DNA of 64,000 nucleotides from Methanothrix harundinacea (GCA_002506535.1 DAXT01000005.1:32209-96208), one strand, 5' to 3'. Shown: positions 49,838 through 58,455, counted from the first letter of the stretch. The notes: a model not told the origin generated them from the sequence alone. Program-made: numbers and translations.

Positions 49838-51011
49838 CTCTCCACCTGTGACCCCTCCGGTCCGGGTCCACGGCGCTCATCTCAAGGCCCGGGACTATAA
49901 CCCTCACCACGGGGACGCCGATCTCCTCCCGGGTGAGGTCGACGACTATCGCCTGTTCCATCCCCGCCTCTCTGAGGCGTTTCAGCATCAGGCGGATGTC
50001 GTCGAGGAAGTCCTCGCTGTCCTGGGACCTGATCTCGGAGAACTGCTCGGTCCGGGAGTCGACGAACCAGTGTCTGTTCAGCCTCTTGGTCCTCTCGTAG
50101 CCGATCTCTCTTCTGAAGTCAGCCGTCGTCGTATCCTCCCTCGCCCCGTGGATCTGGGTCAGCCTCGACTGGGCGACCTCAGTAAGGGCCCGCAGGACGG
50201 CGACCTCGGCGGAGGTGTGGGTTCCCATCCCGATGGTGAGGAGGGCGGGGTCCTTCAGCCTCAGGTCGTCGGAGGCGGCGGCGATGGTGGGGATGCCGAC
50301 GTCGCTGGTGATATCTTTTATCCTCACCTCCACCTCGGCCCGGGCGAACTTCTCAAGGAGCTCTGCCGCCAGGCCGTCTTCGATCCCGCTGACCAGGGGG
50401 CCGGTATCCTTCACCGCCTCGACCAGAGACCAGGCGTCCCTCTCTATCACCTCGGAGAGGCCGTGGAAGACCGCCTCCTCCAGGACGTTCCCCGAGGCGA
50501 GGCCGTTGGTATTCGTCCGGAAGAGCTGGGGGTACTCCTTGGGGAGGGGGTGGAAGACTCCGCTCGCCGGGACCATCACCTCTTCATCTCTCATCAGGTC
50601 GTAGCCGGTGACCCACGGGATCGCCATCTGCGGGTCTGCCTCCTGGGGGATGGCCAGAGACCTCGGGTCGACGGCCACCGTCTCTGCCTTCAGCTTCGAG
50701 AAGGTCTCGACCAAGAGCTTCCGGTCATGGACCTCGGCGGAGTACCGCTCTATCCCCTCCATCATCGCCGAGACCCGCGCCTCGGCGGGGGTCGCACCCT
50801 TGCCGTTGTAGACGGAGATCGCCCCCTTATCCGCCGAGGGCCTGATGCTTGAGAAGACAGGGATACCTATCCGGTCGAGGTTGGTGATGTCAGCTACCCT
50901 TGTAATCCCCGCAATCTCCATCTTGGGCGCTATCCTTTCGAGGGTCTCCTCCGGGGAGAAGGCCCGATGAGTGTCGGTCTTGTACTTTTTTATGCATGAC
51001 CTGAGGATCAT
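49791..51011 (-). CDS. ycaO: YcaO-domain ATPase, McrA-glycine thioamidation
   Basis: YcaO enzymes activate a backbone amide with ATP; together with TfuA this one is expected to install thioglycine in methyl-CoM reductase. The 406-residue protein shows the nucleotide-binding features: NGKGATPAEARVSAMMEGIERYSAE (Mg/ATP glutamates), NTNGLASGNVLEEAVFHGLSEVIERDAW, and ALTEVAQSRL. It lacks the proline-rich tail of azoline-forming YcaOs, as expected for the TfuA-associated group. The last about 25 residues (RRGHRWRDEVKRHRRLSRAEPR) overlap tfuA. No Shine-Dalgarno; a GATAAAAAAC element 34 bases upstream suggests leaderless transcription. Confidence 0.93.
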   Translation of the reverse strand: MILRSCIKKYKTDTHRAFSPEETLERIAPKMEIAGITRVADITNLDRIGIPVFSSIRPSADKGAISVYNGKGATPAEARVSAMMEGIERYSAEVHDRKLLVETFSKLKAETVAVDPRSLAIPQEADPQMAIPWVTGYDLMRDEEVMVPASGVFHPLPKEYPQLFRTNTNGLASGNVLEEAVFHGLSEVIERDAWSLVEAVKDTGPLVSGIEDGLAAELLEKFARAEVEVRIKDITSDVGIPTIAAASDDLRLKDPALLTIGMGTHTSAEVAVLRALTEVAQSRLTQIHGAREDTTTADFRREIGYERTKRLNRHWFVDSRTEQFSEIRSQDSEDFLDDIRLMLKRLREAGMEQAIVVDLTREEIGVPVVRVIVPGLEMSAVDPDRRGHRWRDEVKRHRRLSRAEPR

Positions 51012-51196
51012 CCGGCATCAACTCTTACGGTTGAGGAAGTCGGGCGTTTTTTATCGGTTTGCTTCTGCATCATCATTCGAATTCTATCATCCATTCTTCG
51101 CGGGGGCGACCCCCGGCCTGGTGGAGGTCGTCTCTCTGCCCCTAAATACGTATCGGGTTTGGACGGCCGCAGATGGGGGAGCGGCAGAGCCCTCCT

Positions 51197-52474
51197 TCAG
51201 ATCGAGGCGAGATAGATCCAGTAGACGAGCAGGTTTAGAGCCGTCAGGGGGGCTCCCACCTTGATGAAGTCGGTGAAGGTGACGACGACGCCCCTCCTCT
51301 CGCCGTTCTGGACGATGATGACGTTGGAGGCGGCCCCGATGATCGTGAGGTTTCCGGCGATGGTGGACCCGGCGGCGAGGGCCATCATCCCCAGGATGGA
51401 ACCGTCGAAGGCGGAGAGGAGGGGGAGGTATAGGGCGACGAAGGGGACGTTGGATATGAACTGGCTGATGAGGGTGGACGTCGCGAGGATGACGGGAACG
51501 GAGGTCGGATCGAGGCCCGAGCCGTTGAGAGCCCCCTGGAAGAAGCCTGCGTCCCAGACGCTCTCCATCAGAACAAACATCGAGGCGAAGAAGGCGAGGG
51601 TCCGCCAGTCGACCTTCATCGCCAGCTCCATCCTGCGGGGGCTCAAGAGGAGGATGGGAAGGGCGGATAGGAGGGCGATCTCCGTCAGGCCGAAGGGGGA
51701 GGGAAAGCCGAGGGAGACGGAGACGATCTTGAAGCTGATGAGGGCCACCACCATGACCAGGGACGCCTTCGAGAGCCGGGCGAGGTCTTTATCCCTGACG
51801 GGGTCGTCGGCGTGGTTTAGGACCCGGTGACCGAACTCCTCTTTATAAAAGATCCTCAATATACCGAAGGCTATGAGGAGGTTTATCGCCGTCGGGAGGG
51901 CAAGGTATCGGAAGAAGGTGACGAAGGGGTTTGGGACGCCCCCGCCAAGGGCGATGAGGAGGTTCTGGGGGTTTCCTATGGGGCTTGCGACCGACCCTAT
52001 CGTCACCCCGAAGGCGAGGGAGAGGAGGAGGAGCTTCGGGGATATCTCGTACTTTCTCGCGAAGTGGAGGAGAAGGGGGGTCCCGACTATGGCGAGGGTG
52101 TCGTTCATCAGCATCGCCGAGAGAAGCCCGGTCCCGAAGAGGACCGCCAGGACGAGCTCGTCGACGGACCGGGCCCTCCTGAAGATCCTCCCCGCGAGGC
52201 TTGCGAGGTAGCCGCTCTCCTCCAGGGCGACCCCTACGACGAACATCCCGAAGAGAAAGAGCATCACGTCCATGTTGACCGCCCTGGCGGCATCGTCCGG
52301 GGATATGGAGCCGGCGACGAGGACGGCGATCCCCCCAGCCATCATGATCTGCCAGATCATGATACCTGTCCTGAAGAGCTGCCGGGCGGCGATGGCGGCC
52401 AGGACCGCCGCCAGTACCAGGAGGGAGAAATTTTCGGGGGAAAAGATCTGCGATAAGGGTGGAATCTCGAACAT
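51197..52474 (-). CDS. ArsB/NhaD-type anion or Na+/H+ transporter
   Basis: A 425-residue membrane protein of the ion-transporter superfamily, with about 11 helices. It has two related halves, each ending in a re-entrant hairpin: MLMNDTLAIVGTPLL...GVTIGSVASPIGNPQNLLIALGGGVPNP and QFISNVPFVALYLPLL...AAGSTIAGNLTIIGAASNVIIVQNGERRG. The NPQN and SNV motifs match ArsB/NhaD/CitM-like carriers. The substrate (arsenite, Na+/H+, dicarboxylate) cannot be fixed from sequence; no arsenic genes are adjacent. It lies downstream of translin, 79 bases away, same strand. Confidence 0.87.
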   Translation of the reverse strand: MFEIPPLSQIFSPENFSLLVLAAVLAAIAARQLFRTGIMIWQIMMAGGIAVLVAGSISPDDAARAVNMDVMLFLFGMFVVGVALEESGYLASLAGRIFRRARSVDELVLAVLFGTGLLSAMLMNDTLAIVGTPLLLHFARKYEISPKLLLLSLAFGVTIGSVASPIGNPQNLLIALGGGVPNPFVTFFRYLALPTAINLLIAFGILRIFYKEEFGHRVLNHADDPVRDKDLARLSKASLVMVVALISFKIVSVSLGFPSPFGLTEIALLSALPILLLSPRRMELAMKVDWRTLAFFASMFVLMESVWDAGFFQGALNGSGLDPTSVPVILATSTLISQFISNVPFVALYLPLLSAFDGSILGMMALAAGSTIAGNLTIIGAASNVIIVQNGERRGVVVTFTDFIKVGAPLTALNLLVYWIYLASI

Positions 52475-52553
52475 GGGGTCTCGGGGCTCTCGGTAGGCTA
52501 TGTCATCATGGTTGCGTAATTAATGGAAAGATATGTACTTCGACCTTCGAATC

Positions 52554-53195
52554 TCATGGAGGCCGAGATATCCTCGCCTCCACCTCCCGCAGCTGCACCT
52601 CCAGCTTCTTCTGGCCGATGGCGTTGGTGAGGTCGCCCCGGGTCCTCTCCAGGAGGGAGCGGGCGACGTCCCCCTTCCGCCGCAGGCCCTTGGTTATAGC
52701 GTCGGGGTAGTCGAAGGACATCAGAAGGTGGTAGATCTCCTCCATCGCCTCGAGGTGGACCTCCCCCTCCTCGGGCCTGCCCTGCCTGATGAGGTCGAGG
52801 ACGTGACGCCTCAGCTCCCCGACGGCGTCGCCCAGCCCCGCCAGGTAGCCCGTCATCTCGACTCCCACCTCTCCGGGGGTCGGCATCCTCTCCTCGGTGA
52901 TGAGGGAGAAGACGATCCTCGCCTCGGCGTACTCCTGCTCGGCGCCGTCGATAAATCCGGCGTATCTCAGGTCCGGGTGGCCGTTCAGGATCACCATGAT
53001 ATCGGCCAGGGCCTCCCCCGCCCGCCGGGTGAGGTCGCGGGCCCTATCGATCTCGCCCCGGTGGACCGACCTTATGGCCGCCCCCGACCTTCTGACGACG
53101 ACCCGCGTCAGGGCGAGGGCCTCCTCCCGGGCCCGGTCCTTCGCCTCGAAGTGGGCGGATATATCCTCGGCGAGGTCTTCGAGAGATGGGATCAT
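52554..53195 (-). CDS. translin-family protein
   Basis: An all-helical 213-residue archaeal translin homologue (COG2178 type), a family of octameric nucleic-acid-binding proteins, some with RNase activity. Landmarks: KDRAREEALALTRVVVRRSGAAIRSVHRGEIDRARDL, YAGFIDGAEQEYAEARIVFSLIT, YLAGLGDAVGELRRHVLDLI, and YHLLMSFDYPDAITKGLRRKGDVARSLLERTRGDLTNAI. Its ATG overlaps the stop of the TIM-barrel gene in ATGA. The Glu residues that give the eukaryotic TRAX subunit its nuclease activity appear in the EQEYAE helix, so RNA processing is plausible. Confidence 0.9.
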   Translation of the reverse strand: MIPSLEDLAEDISAHFEAKDRAREEALALTRVVVRRSGAAIRSVHRGEIDRARDLTRRAGEALADIMVILNGHPDLRYAGFIDGAEQEYAEARIVFSLITEERMPTPGEVGVEMTGYLAGLGDAVGELRRHVLDLIRQGRPEEGEVHLEAMEEIYHLLMSFDYPDAITKGLRRKGDVARSLLERTRGDLTNAIGQKKLEVQLREVEARISRPP

Positions 53196-53965
53196 CCCGG
53201 TGCCTCCAGAAAGGCCTTCAGGTTCCTCATGGACTGGGCCCCCTGGACGAGGGTCCGCGCCTCGGTGACGAGCCTCCCATCGTACCCCTCCAGGGCCTTG
53301 GCCACCTTGACCCAGTTGACGTTTCCGCCCTTGACGGGGAGGTGCTCGTCTCTAGCCCCCTTGTTGTCGTGGATGTGGACGTGGATCATCTCACCCCTAA
53401 GAGCGAAGAACTCCTCGACGTTGCCGTTGGTGTTGGCGTGGCCTACGTCGAAGACGAACCCCAGGTTCTCCCTGCCGACGGTCTCGATCATCCCTCTTAT
53501 CTCTTCGGGGGTTCTGCCCAGCATCGACTCGATATTCAGCATATTCTCGACGGCTATCCTCATGCCGAAATCGGCGGCGTAGTCGCATATCGTCGAGAGG
53601 CCGAGGATGTTCTGCTCCCAGGCCCGGTCGGGCATCTGTTTGCCCAGCGGCGATAGGTATCCGGGATGGACGACGGCGAGGGGACAGAACTCTGAGGCGA
53701 GGCTGATGCACTCCTTCATCTGACGGACCGTCTCCTCCCAGATAGGCTGGTTCATGCTGGCGAGGTTGAGGTCAGAGTAGGGGAGATGGACGGTGATGAC
53801 GAGGCTCGTCGTCTCGACGATCTCCTTCGCCAGGGGGAAGGTCTCGACCGAGAGCCTCTGCCTTCCCTCGTTGACGATCTCCCAGCCGGAGTAGCCGAGC
53901 TCTTCCAGCTGGTACGCCCAGTCGAAGGGCCGATCGACGAGGGCGCTCGAGGAGAAGCTAAACAT
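53192..53965 (-). CDS. sugar-phosphate isomerase/AP endonuclease 2-type TIM barrel
   Basis: A 257-residue xylose-isomerase-like TIM barrel. Metal and active-site segments: GYSGWEIVNEG, VITVHLPYSDLNLAS, VVHPGYLSP, IAVENMLNIES, FVFDVGHANTNGNVEEF, VHIHDNKGARDEHLPVKGG and LVTEARTLV; the alternating His/Glu/Asp ligands fit the sugar isomerase and endonuclease IV families. ATG at 53965 is preceded by TGGAGGATC and lies 8 bases before the stop of the UPF0201 gene; the longer frame overlaps that gene and lacks similarity. The substrate is unknown. Confidence 0.85.
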   Translation of the reverse strand: MFSFSSSALVDRPFDWAYQLEELGYSGWEIVNEGRQRLSVETFPLAKEIVETTSLVITVHLPYSDLNLASMNQPIWEETVRQMKECISLASEFCPLAVVHPGYLSPLGKQMPDRAWEQNILGLSTICDYAADFGMRIAVENMLNIESMLGRTPEEIRGMIETVGRENLGFVFDVGHANTNGNVEEFFALRGEMIHVHIHDNKGARDEHLPVKGGNVNWVKVAKALEGYDGRLVTEARTLVQGAQSMRNLKAFLEAPG

Positions 53966-54368
53966 GATCCTCCAGGTCGATCTCCTCCACGGGCCTTCCA
54001 TCGACGGTCCTGGGGGCGAGCCAGTCGACGAGGAGCTCCGGCCCCCGGATCTCGACGTGGATCGAGCCGAGGGGCTCTTCCTCGGGGGGAAAGCTTATCC
54101 TGCCCACAGTTGCCGCCTGCTTGTTCAGCCTGAACTGGAGGGCGTCTCCGACCCTTCCGGCGAGGAATACAGACCTGGCGGTGTCCAGGATCCTCTGCTC
54201 CCTCAAGAGGCGGTGAAAGGTCGATAGCGCCTCCGTCCCCCCTCGACCCTCAATCCTGGTCTCCGTCGCCTCCAGGACGATCCCGGGAAAGATGACCTCC
54301 AGGGCTCCTGCCACCTTCTCAGGGCTTTCTGTGGGCCTCAGGGGTGAGATGACTGTCAGATCGATCAT
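53958..54368 (-). CDS. UPF0201 family (RNA-binding-like) protein
   Basis: A 136-residue archaeal protein of the UPF0201 family, related to the ribosomal-protein L5-like fold and thought to bind RNA. Landmarks: TVISPLRPTESPEKVAGALEVIFPG, STFHRLLREQRILDTARSVFLAG, LQFRLNKQAATVGRISF and PLGSIHVEI. It lies 8 bases downstream of aRF1 and overlaps the TIM-barrel gene, so aRF1-UPF0201-TIM barrel-translin form one co-directional unit. The individual function is not established. Confidence 0.9.
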   Translation of the reverse strand: MIDLTVISPLRPTESPEKVAGALEVIFPGIVLEATETRIEGRGGTEALSTFHRLLREQRILDTARSVFLAGRVGDALQFRLNKQAATVGRISFPPEEEPLGSIHVEIRGPELLVDWLAPRTVDGRPVEEIDLEDHV

Positions 54369-54376
54369 AATCTGCC

Positions 54377-55618
54377 TCAGACGCTGCTCGTCCTGAACCG
54401 CAGGATCGCGGCGATCCCGCCGAAGGCCCGGTAGAGCTGGGACCCCTCCTCGAACTCGGTGGATATGATCTCGACGGAGCTACCGCTCTCCTCCGCCATC
54501 CGGGATAGGTCGGCTATGATGTCCACCTCCTCGGCGATCTCGAGCTGTGACCCGCACTTCGTACAGTTTTCGGGGGGCGGGCTGCTGGGCGACCTTGTGG
54601 CATCCTCGGAAAAGTCGCACCCAGGGTTGGTGCATCTGATCTTGGCCCTGGTCTTCCGGAGATCCTCGGATAGGAGGAGGGTCTCCACCGACCCCATGAT
54701 CAGGTTCTCCCGGACCTCCTTCTCTCCGTAAGAGGCGAGCCCCTTCTCGCTGACCAGCTCCTTCATGAACCTCCTCATGAGGAGCTTCTCCTGGGTCAGC
54801 TCCAGGTCCAGGAGCCTATCCTGGGCGGCGTCCACCAGCTCGTAGAGCCCCGACTCGTCGGTGTAGGTGACGTCGAGGGCTTCCAGGACCTTCTGCTGGA
54901 GCTCGTGGTGGAGGAACTCGCCGTCCACGAACTCCTCTTTCGTCGGAGACGGCCCTCCTATGAGGATCCCCTCCAGGTCCTTTCGGTCTATCTGGAGGAA
55001 CGCCTCGGTGGCGCTCTCTCCTATCCTCTTGTAGAAGTCGTGGATCGCGATCAGCCTCAGCTGCTGGAACCTCCTGCTGCTCTGACCCCCCTTCCTCTGC
55101 TTTCCTGGGACCGAAGAGGTGAGGTGCTTTATGGCCTCCACCTGCTTTCCCTTCAGAACCCCGATCGTCGCCTCCCTCCTGTCTAAAACGATCAGACCGA
55201 AGGTCTTCTTATCGGCGAGCATATCCTCAAGAGGGTTGAGGAAGAAGGAGGAGTCGCAGTGGTAGCGGTATGTGACTATCGGATCTGGAGGCTCCAGAAC
55301 CATGCTGTACATATCAGTCTTGTTCCCGCCGACGTCGACGGCCCCGACGAAGATGGCGACGCCGTTGGGTGGGGCCTTTGGGATCAGCCGCAGTCTCGCC
55401 ATCACCGACTCGAGGGCGCTCTGGACGTTGGTCCGGGTGAGCTTCGATTTGATGTTCGCGGCCTGGCCGTGCTCGTCCCGCAGCTGTGCCGTGACATCGG
55501 ATACCTGCTTGTCGGGGGGGATGTAAAGAGAGATCAGCTCAGTACCCCTTCCGCTCTTGCTCCTCAGGTCTTCCAGGAGCCGTTTGAATTCGTACTTCTC
55601 TTGGGCGGTAAATTCCAT
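54377..55618 (-). CDS. prf1: peptide chain release factor aRF1
   Basis: Recognises all three stop codons and releases the finished protein. About 413 residues: the codon-recognition NIKSKLTR region (about residue 56), the peptidyl-hydrolysis GGQ in KQRKGGQSSRRF (about residue 180), and the C-terminal domain with four cysteines (CTNPGC ... CTKCG), a zinc-ribbon insertion usual for archaeal members. GAGGAGATAT directly precedes ATG at 55618, so I prefer it to the TTG five codons earlier. It heads the UPF0201-TIM-translin unit. Confidence 0.96.
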   Translation of the reverse strand: MEFTAQEKYEFKRLLEDLRSKSGRGTELISLYIPPDKQVSDVTAQLRDEHGQAANIKSKLTRTNVQSALESVMARLRLIPKAPPNGVAIFVGAVDVGGNKTDMYSMVLEPPDPIVTYRYHCDSSFFLNPLEDMLADKKTFGLIVLDRREATIGVLKGKQVEAIKHLTSSVPGKQRKGGQSSRRFQQLRLIAIHDFYKRIGESATEAFLQIDRKDLEGILIGGPSPTKEEFVDGEFLHHELQQKVLEALDVTYTDESGLYELVDAAQDRLLDLELTQEKLLMRRFMKELVSEKGLASYGEKEVRENLIMGSVETLLLSEDLRKTRAKIRCTNPGCDFSEDATRSPSSPPPENCTKCGSQLEIAEEVDIIADLSRMAEESGSSVEIISTEFEEGSQLYRAFGGIAAILRFRTSSV

Positions 55619-55808
55619 CTGATATCTCCTCAAAAGGTCCCGCTATCGTGAGGCTCCATCGATATGCAGGGGTCCTGGCCGGAAGGCCGTCTCTTAGGCA
55701 AGATGGGTAGGCCCCTTATCTAGGTTTCGCCATAAAAAGATGCGAAATAGATGCCTGCGGCCCGAAAATAATACATCGCCGGAGGGAGGAACGCCAAGGG
55801 ATAAGCCC

Positions 55809-55817
55809 TTTAAATTA
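55809..55817 (+). promoter_or_regulatory. TATA box of the MTAP gene
   Basis: TTTAAATTA 20-28 bases before the ATG of the nucleoside phosphorylase; no Shine-Dalgarno, pointing to a leaderless transcript. Confidence 0.5.
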
Positions 55818-55836
55818 TCGAGTTGCTCCAGCAGCC

Positions 55837-56589
55837 ATGGATGGTAAGATCGCGGTCATCGGCGGGACGGGGATTGAGATGGAGGGCGGGGCCGTCTCCA
55901 TCGATACCCCTTTCGGGAGGGTGGAGGCGAAGGTATCAGAGCTTGAAGGCGAGACGGTCCTATTTATCCCGCGCCACGGCAGGTCTCATCTCCCGCCCCA
56001 TCGGGTGAACTACAGAGCCCTCCTCTGGGCCGCAAAGGGGTGGGGCGCATCCCGGGTCATATCCACCAACACTGTGGGGACGATGTCGTGGCATCCCGTC
56101 GGAAGCTTCGTCGTCCCCAGCGACTTCGTGGAGTTGACCAGATCCCGCCCCTCCACCTTCTTCGAGGACGAGGCGGTCCACGTCGATCTGACGACCCCCT
56201 ACTGCCCAGAGGTGAGGCGGGCCCTCGCCTCTGGGGCGAAGGCGGCCAGCGCGACCGTCTCCGACGGCACCTACGTCTGCACCGAGGGGCCCCACCTCGA
56301 GAGCCCCGCTCAGATCAGGATGCTGAGGCGTTTTGGAGACGTCGTCGGTATGACCGGCTATCCCGAGGTCGTCCTCGCCCGGGAGCTGGAGCTCTGTTAC
56401 GCCTCGATATGCATAGTCACAAACCCCGCCGCCGGGATGAGAAAAGATTCCATGGCTGCGACGGAGATCGTCGATGAGATGGCAAAATCCGCCCTTCTAT
56501 TGAGGCAGATCATAAGGGGCGCCGTCTCGATGATGCCGGAGGAGAGGGGCTGCCGGTGCGGCTCTGCCCTGGCGGAGGCGCGGCTCTGA
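55837..56589 (+). CDS. S-methyl-5'-thioadenosine/thioinosine phosphorylase
   Basis: A 250-residue trimeric-type nucleoside phosphorylase of the MTAP family, which recycles methylthioadenosine or methylthioinosine. Landmarks: AVIGGTGIE (phosphate loop), IPRHGRSHLPPHRVNYRA, VISTNTVGTMS, GTYVCTEGPHLESPAQIRMLRRFGDVVGMTGYPEVVLARELELCYASICIVTNPAAG. Position Asp/Asn near the base pocket cannot be assigned confidently, so adenosine versus inosine preference is open; methanogens often deaminate first. The C-terminus has CRCGSALAEA, a Cys-x-Cys resembling the CXC redox tail of thermophilic archaeal MTAPs. Confidence 0.92.
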   Translation: MDGKIAVIGGTGIEMEGGAVSIDTPFGRVEAKVSELEGETVLFIPRHGRSHLPPHRVNYRALLWAAKGWGASRVISTNTVGTMSWHPVGSFVVPSDFVELTRSRPSTFFEDEAVHVDLTTPYCPEVRRALASGAKAASATVSDGTYVCTEGPHLESPAQIRMLRRFGDVVGMTGYPEVVLARELELCYASICIVTNPAAGMRKDSMAATEIVDEMAKSALLLRQIIRGAVSMMPEERGCRCGSALAEARL

Positions 56590-56701
56590 TCTGAATCCGA
56601 GGAGATGCCGAAGGGCTCTTTAAAGATCTGCTGGAGATGGATGGGTTGGGGGAGAAGTCCCCCGATAGAGCCATCAAACCTAGGGTCTAAAGACCTAAGG
56701 T

Positions 56702-57076
56702 CTAAAGGACCGTCACTGTGATGCTCGCCTGGCCGCTCGCCCCGGCATCGTCGGTCACCTTCAGGACGATGACGTATCTTCCCTTGCTCATATCCGAAGA
56801 GAGCTTTGAGAAAGACCTCTCTATTGAGATGGTTCCGTCGAGGGACGAAGACCACTGATAAGTATAGGGTAGCTTCCCGCCTGTCGCCTCGCCATCGAAA
56901 CTGACCCTCTCGCCCCCGGATAGGACCGATCCGGTGGCGGGTGAGGTTATGACCACGGCGAGGGCGGATAGAGGTTCTTCCGATGGGCCGGCCTTGACTT
57001 CGCTCCCCTGATCCATGCAGCCGGAGGCAAAGCAGGCTGCAAGGCAGATGAGAACCGATATCATTATTCCCTTCAT
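56702..57076 (-). CDS. lipoprotein with PKD/Ig-like domain
   Basis: A 124-residue surface lipoprotein. Signal sequence with lipobox ASGC (Cys about residue 20), a short linker, then one PKD/Ig-like beta sandwich (VVITSPATGSVLSGGERVSFDGEATGGKLPYTYQWSSSLDG, then GRYVIVLKVTDDAGASGQASITVTVL). The W-S-S-x-x-D-G and D-x-x-G patterns are typical. Its start is 12 bases after CooC, so it is part of an eS1-CooC-lipoprotein run. Partners unknown; adhesion or envelope roles are usual for such domains. Confidence 0.82.
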   Translation of the reverse strand: MKGIMISVLICLAACFASGCMDQGSEVKAGPSEEPLSALAVVITSPATGSVLSGGERVSFDGEATGGKLPYTYQWSSSLDGTISIERSFSKLSSDMSKGRYVIVLKVTDDAGASGQASITVTVL

Positions 57077-57088
57077 GACGATACCGCC

Positions 57089-57862
57089 TTAGACAGCTCC
57101 GCCTTCCAGGATCTGGTCCGCGATCTTCTTCGCGGCCAGGACCGCCGGGGAGTCGTCGGGAAGGTCGAAGACGGTCTTCCCATGGTAGGCGATCTCGGTG
57201 AAGTTCGGGTCCTCGGGGATCGCTCCCAGGTACTTGAAGCCGAGGCCCTTGGCCGTCTCCTCGACCTTATCGAGCATATCGGGCCTCGTCTTGTTGGCGA
57301 CGACGTAGTAGTTCTCGATCCTCGTCCCCACCTCTTTTGCGACATCCCTTATCCGCCTGAGCGTGTCGAGGCTCACCTTGCTGGCGTCGGTTACTATGAT
57401 GGCGTCGTGGATCTCCCCCGAGGTTTTTCTTGCTATATGCTCCACACCAGCCTCGCAGTCCATCAGGAGGTAGCCGTAGCTTTCGCCCTCGACGGTCTTC
57501 TCGAAGACCGCCTGGAGGAGGTCGTTGATGGCGCAGAAGCAGCCGGACCCCTCGCCACGCCCCATGATCAGCATATCGTAACCTTTCTGCTCCCCTTCCA
57601 TCAGGAGGGAGTCGAAGAGGTTCTGGAATATGTCGATCCCCGTCAGCTCGGGGCTCTCTTCCCTCTGGCGTTTATATTTCTGGAGCATATCGGAGACGGT
57701 CGGCGTTCCCTCCGCCCCCAGGAGGCTGGCAAGGCACTCGTTGGCGTCGGCGTCGACGGCCAAAATTCCCCCGTCGCCTCTCCTGGCCAGCTCCCGGAGT
57801 ATCAGGGCTGTGAGGGTCGTCTTGCCGGTGCCGCCTTTGCCGAAGAACCCCAGGATCTTCAT
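57089..57862 (-). CDS. cooC: CooC-type nickel-insertion ATPase
   Basis: A 257-residue MinD-like ATPase that loads nickel into CO dehydrogenase/acetyl-CoA synthase. Deviant Walker A GFFGKGGTGKTTLTA at residue 6; VDADANECLASLLG; the nickel/zinc-binding Cys-x-Cys in GRGEGSGCFCAINDLL (about residue 108); LMDCEAGVEHIARKT as Walker B region; and VVANKT. The Cys pair matches CooC proteins and distinguishes it from ParA/MinD. Its ATG overlaps the eS1 stop in ATGA, so it is translated with the ribosomal gene. No CODH structural genes are nearby. Confidence 0.92.
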   Translation of the reverse strand: MKILGFFGKGGTGKTTLTALILRELARRGDGGILAVDADANECLASLLGAEGTPTVSDMLQKYKRQREESPELTGIDIFQNLFDSLLMEGEQKGYDMLIMGRGEGSGCFCAINDLLQAVFEKTVEGESYGYLLMDCEAGVEHIARKTSGEIHDAIIVTDASKVSLDTLRRIRDVAKEVGTRIENYYVVANKTRPDMLDKVEETAKGLGFKYLGAIPEDPNFTEIAYHGKTVFDLPDDSPAVLAAKKIADQILEGGAV

Positions 57863-58455
57863 GAGGCCACGGGACTCGCCAGAATTTCCGTCTTTCTTAT
57901 CTCAACGCGCCGGAGGGGGTAGATCTCTTTTGCGTCCTTGTATATGTCGAGGGATATCCTCCCCAAGACGACGTCCTGGATGAACTGGTTTAGATCCAGG
58001 GTTCCTGCCTTCTCCTGGATTATGTTGGAGGCTATGTTTCTTATCGTCTTGACCTGGGTGCTCCTCGCCCTCTTCACCGTAAAGCAGCTCGGCTTGACCC
58101 TCACCTTATAGCCGTCGCTGGTGGTGACGTCGATGATGGAATCGATCCGCGACGTTCTCCTCTTGACCAGGGACCTTATGTAATCGCTGGTCAGCTCGTG
58201 GCCGACGAACTTGGTGTAAGCGGAGTCGCCGGCCACCTGGTCCACCTTGAACATCAGCTTGGTGTTCTGCTTGGAGAAGTTGTTCGTCAGCTCCCCCAGG
58301 GTCGTCTCGATGATCCTTCCCATCAGCTTTGCCGGGTCGCTGGCCAGGGTCTCCCCGACGGGAGACTTCCCGAACATATCGGGGCCTACGACCTTGTACC
58401 ATTGCTTAGCCTTGACCTTCCTGCTGTCAGACTTCCTCTGTGACCGTCTCGCCAA
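57859..58455 (-). CDS. rps3ae: 30S ribosomal protein eS1 (S3Ae)
   Basis: An essential archaeal/eukaryotic small-subunit protein located on the platform. The 198-residue sequence has the family signature KAKQWYKVVGPDMFGKSPVGETLASDPAKLMGRIIETTLGELTNNFSK, ELTSDYIRSLVKRRTSRIDSII, and CFTVKRARSTQVKTIRNIAS. Start TTG, with GGAGGATC 6 bases upstream. An excellent TATA box lies about 65 bases before it. Downstream cooC overlaps by four bases. Confidence 0.97.
   Translation of the reverse strand: MARRSQRKSDSRKVKAKQWYKVVGPDMFGKSPVGETLASDPAKLMGRIIETTLGELTNNFSKQNTKLMFKVDQVAGDSAYTKFVGHELTSDYIRSLVKRRTSRIDSIIDVTTSDGYKVRVKPSCFTVKRARSTQVKTIRNIASNIIQEKAGTLDLNQFIQDVVLGRISLDIYKDAKEIYPLRRVEIRKTEILASPVAS

Noticed and set aside
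48879..51011. Thiazole/oxazole-modified peptide (TOMM) cluster around ycaO
   Set aside because: No precursor peptide, dehydrogenase or E1-like gene is present; the TfuA partner and methanogen context point to McrA thioamidation.
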